Assembly (NCBI RefSeq): GCF_034313845.1
Contig: NZ_JAVIWN010000001.1
DNA from: Actimicrobium sp034313845
GTDB taxonomy: Bacteria > Pseudomonadota > Gammaproteobacteria > Burkholderiales > Burkholderiaceae_D
DNA length: 64,000 nt
Direction: 5' to 3' (one strand)
The notes under the pieces were generated by a model. The model was not told the DNA's origin. It searched no databases and saw only the letters and a program-made list of their open reading frames with translations. The position numbers and the translations under genes were made by a program. Numbering within the stretch: position 1 is the first letter of the stretch; every line of letters begins with the position of its first letter. Of this stretch, positions 62,026-64,000 are shown in pieces.

Positions 62026-64000
62026 TTAATCTTGAAGAATTTTGAAATTAGGCCCTACATTTCCTTCATTATTTATTGAATTGGGGTCTATTTTAAAATC
62101 GGGAGTAGAGGTGGAGGTAGAGGTCAGGGTGGCACTAATAGCGGCACCATAAATAATCCCGTTAATGCCAGTTATAGTTGCTTGGGTTAGACGCCCGTCA
62201 CTGTGGTCGTTGGCAACGATTTGATAGGTAGTGTTCGCAGCCAACGTTACTCGCGGAATTGGCACATAAGTAAATGATGCTTTATCGGACCCAGTTGTGG
62301 TTACCATGGCAAAGGCTCCAGCTACAGGAGTACCAGATACACCATCCGCATTGACTTGATAAATAAGTACCGGATGAGCGTAGTTCATCCCGTCGTTCAG
62401 ATAACCGAGCTTAACGACATCGATACTTTTTGCTCCAGTGGTAAAGGTATAACCAATACTACGGGAAACCATACTGGTTCTAAAATTGCCTCCCGAAACA
62501 CTCAGCGCCTCAACAGGTGGTGGATCGATCCAGTCACATGCCGACGACAACCAATATTTTGGATCTGATCCGATCTGGTTTCCAGACGCAGAACTCAACG
62601 TACCTTCTGAAACACTGAACGTACTGTCGAACTTGAATACCGGATCGCCCCCCCCGCCAAGACCACTTATCGGGTACGGTTTCCATATGACTGATTGCCA
62701 GGCGTTCGAAGAGACGCCGGATACAGGCATGCTCCCCGATTGGCCAAACATTCTCCATGCGGTTTGAAATGCTTTGGCTAAATCAGTATCCTTGTTGTTC
62801 ATAACGAATAACTGTGACAGCAATGGCATGCCAAAGACATAGCCAACATCCAAAGCATGAAACGCACCCATCTGGTTCAACGAATTAGGGTATCCGAGAT
62901 AAGAAGCGAATAGCTTCCCCGGCTCAGTCGGCGCATTCTGATTACCTGGAGTGCCTGGACGATAAGTCAATTGATAACGGTAGCTAGATCCTTTTCCGGC
63001 GGACGCTTTCGCGGTGACCTGAGTGAGCCTGCGGCTGTGGCATGTGAACACAGCGTCGGTGAGCAGCGACACTACGGCGTCCCGAACATCGCTGGCATAC
63101 GTATAGTCGACACGTCCATTGTGCTTGGGCGTGTACTGGGGCGGCAAGGAAGAAAATGCCTTCTCACCATTCGCATTCCCGAAAATGGCCTTAAGAATTT
63201 CCTTGAAGCCCGATCCGTCGGCACTCAAAAGATTGACGCCAGCGGCATTCCCGCTGCAATCACGGACAGCATTATTTTTGACACAGTCGATGATAGAGGG
63301 AGCGTAAGGTTCAAGCAATGAAGTGTACTCGTCGCGGTTCGAGCCGATAGTCGAGGGTCTTGCGTCGACAGTTGCAGGCGAATTGTTCAGCACTTCCACT
63401 GGTTGCGCAGTCAGCAGTTGGCCGTCTATCGGTGGTGCGACTATAGCAATACCTAAACCAACAGGTTTAAATCTAGGCAGGATGCCGGTATCAGATATCG
63501 ATATGCCCGAATTTAAATAGGCAGCGCTGATAATACCGGCGGGGAGATTACGCAATTCACCAATGCCCATGATCGTCGGGTAACCGCAAGCCCCCCAGTA
63601 TCTGGAGAGAATGCCTGGTTCTCGTCCACTCACTGTCCCTCGTGGGCATGATTTATTGAGTACGACAGCGAGTCCAGATCCAATTTTCCCCTGATCATCA
63701 AGCGTGGGCCACCTTGGCTTGCCTCGGTCATCGAACGGATTGATAGCGCGTTCCCCCGTGAAAATATCCGTGTTGAATGCAGAGCCCTTGCTGGACAAAA
63801 CGCGTGCCAGGTTAAGCGTCCAGAAGACGGGCAGGTTGTAGCCGCTTTGTTGAATTGTCTGTTTGAAGAGCCCTGCAGCAAGAGGGGATGCGTTAAGAAT
63901 GCTCGTGTCCAGGGCACCCGCAGATTCACCAAAAATCGTGACGTTGCCGGGATCACCGCCAAATTGGGAAATGTTGTCATGCACCCATTGGAGCGCCATG
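62026..64000 (-). CDS. Second carboxylesterase copy, partial (runs off the right edge)
   Basis: About 657 codons are visible, starting inside the esterase domain (MALQWVHDNISQFGGDPGNV) with FGESAGALD, SNRDEYTSLL and GAFHALDVGYVFG, and ending with the same C-terminal beta domain (YTFTTGAKSIDVVKLGYLND). It is closely related to the copy at 58575-61112, but differs by insertions (for example an extra PRFKP-containing stretch) and many substitutions. The N-terminus lies outside the window. The ATG at 63999 is internal, not the start. Confidence 0.88.
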   Translation of the reverse strand, partial: MALQWVHDNISQFGGDPGNVTIFGESAGALDTSILNASPLAAGLFKQTIQQSGYNLPVFWTLNLARVLSSKGSAFNTDIFTGERAINPFDDRGKPRWPTLDDQGKIGSGLAVVLNKSCPRGTVSGREPGILSRYWGACGYPTIMGIGELRNLPAGIISAAYLNSGISISDTGILPRFKPVGLGIAIVAPPIDGQLLTAQPVEVLNNSPATVDARPSTIGSNRDEYTSLLEPYAPSIIDCVKNNAVRDCSGNAAGVNLLSADGSGFKEILKAIFGNANGEKAFSSLPPQYTPKHNGRVDYTYASDVRDAVVSLLTDAVFTCHSRRLTQVTAKASAGKGSSYRYQLTYRPGTPGNQNAPTEPGKLFASYLGYPNSLNQMGAFHALDVGYVFGMPLLSQLFVMNNKDTDLAKAFQTAWRMFGQSGSMPVSGVSSNAWQSVIWKPYPISGLGGGGDPVFKFDSTFSVSEGTLSSASGNQIGSDPKYWLSSACDWIDPPPVEALSVSGGNFRTSMVSRSIGYTFTTGAKSIDVVKLGYLNDGMNYAHPVLIYQVNADGVSGTPVAGAFAMVTTTGSDKASFTYVPIPRVTLAANTTYQIVANDHSDGRLTQATITGINGIIYGAAISATLTSTSTSTPDFKIDPNSINNEGNVGPNFKILQD

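Overview
The window looks like chromosomal DNA of a betaproteobacterium of the order Burkholderiales, most likely an Oxalobacteraceae member (Herminiimonas/Janthinobacterium-like). This is inferred from the complete iscRSUA-hscBA-fdx-iscX cluster, FabI, UvrB and aromatic aminotransferase types, and the overall composition; no marker gene settles it.

Layout. (1) 1-11.3 kb: an MFS transporter (cut by the window edge) divergent from a GntR/FadR-type regulator, then a LysR-type regulator divergent from an eight-gene catabolic operon: Baeyer-Villiger monooxygenase, HSL-family esterase, a five-component branched-chain-amino-acid-type ABC importer and a short-chain dehydrogenase. Together these could import a ketone or alcohol substrate, oxidise it to an ester or lactone, hydrolyse it and oxidise the alcohol product. 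(2) 11.6-15.1 kb: small envelope proteins mixed with wreckage: a frameshifted tyrosine recombinase, a DUF3443 tail and a decayed IS3-family element. (3) 15.7-40.4 kb: a type 1 BREX phage-defence operon (brxA, brxB, brxC, pglX ... pglZ, brxL) with an unusual 11-kb interior. Between pglX and pglZ sit a reverse transcriptase-nitrilase fusion of the DRT type 1 (UG1) kind, an SF1 helicase with an embedded nuclease-like domain, a 49-codon remnant of a second divergent pglZ, and then a two-gene module made of a stand-alone carbon-nitrogen hydrolase and an SMC/Rad50-like ATPase. pglX itself carries a sharply AT-rich central segment, suggesting exchange of its DNA-recognition region. (4) 40.7-43 kb: a parDE toxin-antitoxin pair with a perfect operator-like palindrome, two small exported proteins, an integrase tail and tRNA-Asn, probably an old island boundary. 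(5) 43.1-53.5 kb: housekeeping genes: aromatic aminotransferase, uvrB with a coupled uracil-DNA-glycosylase-like gene, and the iron-sulphur cluster operon with an IscR-type site at its promoter. (6) 53.9-58 kb: a GALA-like F-box/leucine-rich-repeat protein, a nitronate monooxygenase-like enzyme, fabI and a universal stress protein. (7) 58.5-64 kb: two tandem copies of a large secreted carboxylesterase-type gene; the first has its membrane-anchor/linker N-terminus in another frame, the second runs off the window.

The most interesting region is the BREX interior. It contains two different modules that both carry nitrilase-fold enzymes, one fused to a reverse transcriptase and one paired with an SMC-like ATPase, and the junctions (8-base gene overlaps, a pglZ remnant, a broken tail abutting the intact pglZ) suggest assembly by recombination between different BREX loci. 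The hydrolase-SMC pair is the best candidate for an undescribed defence system.
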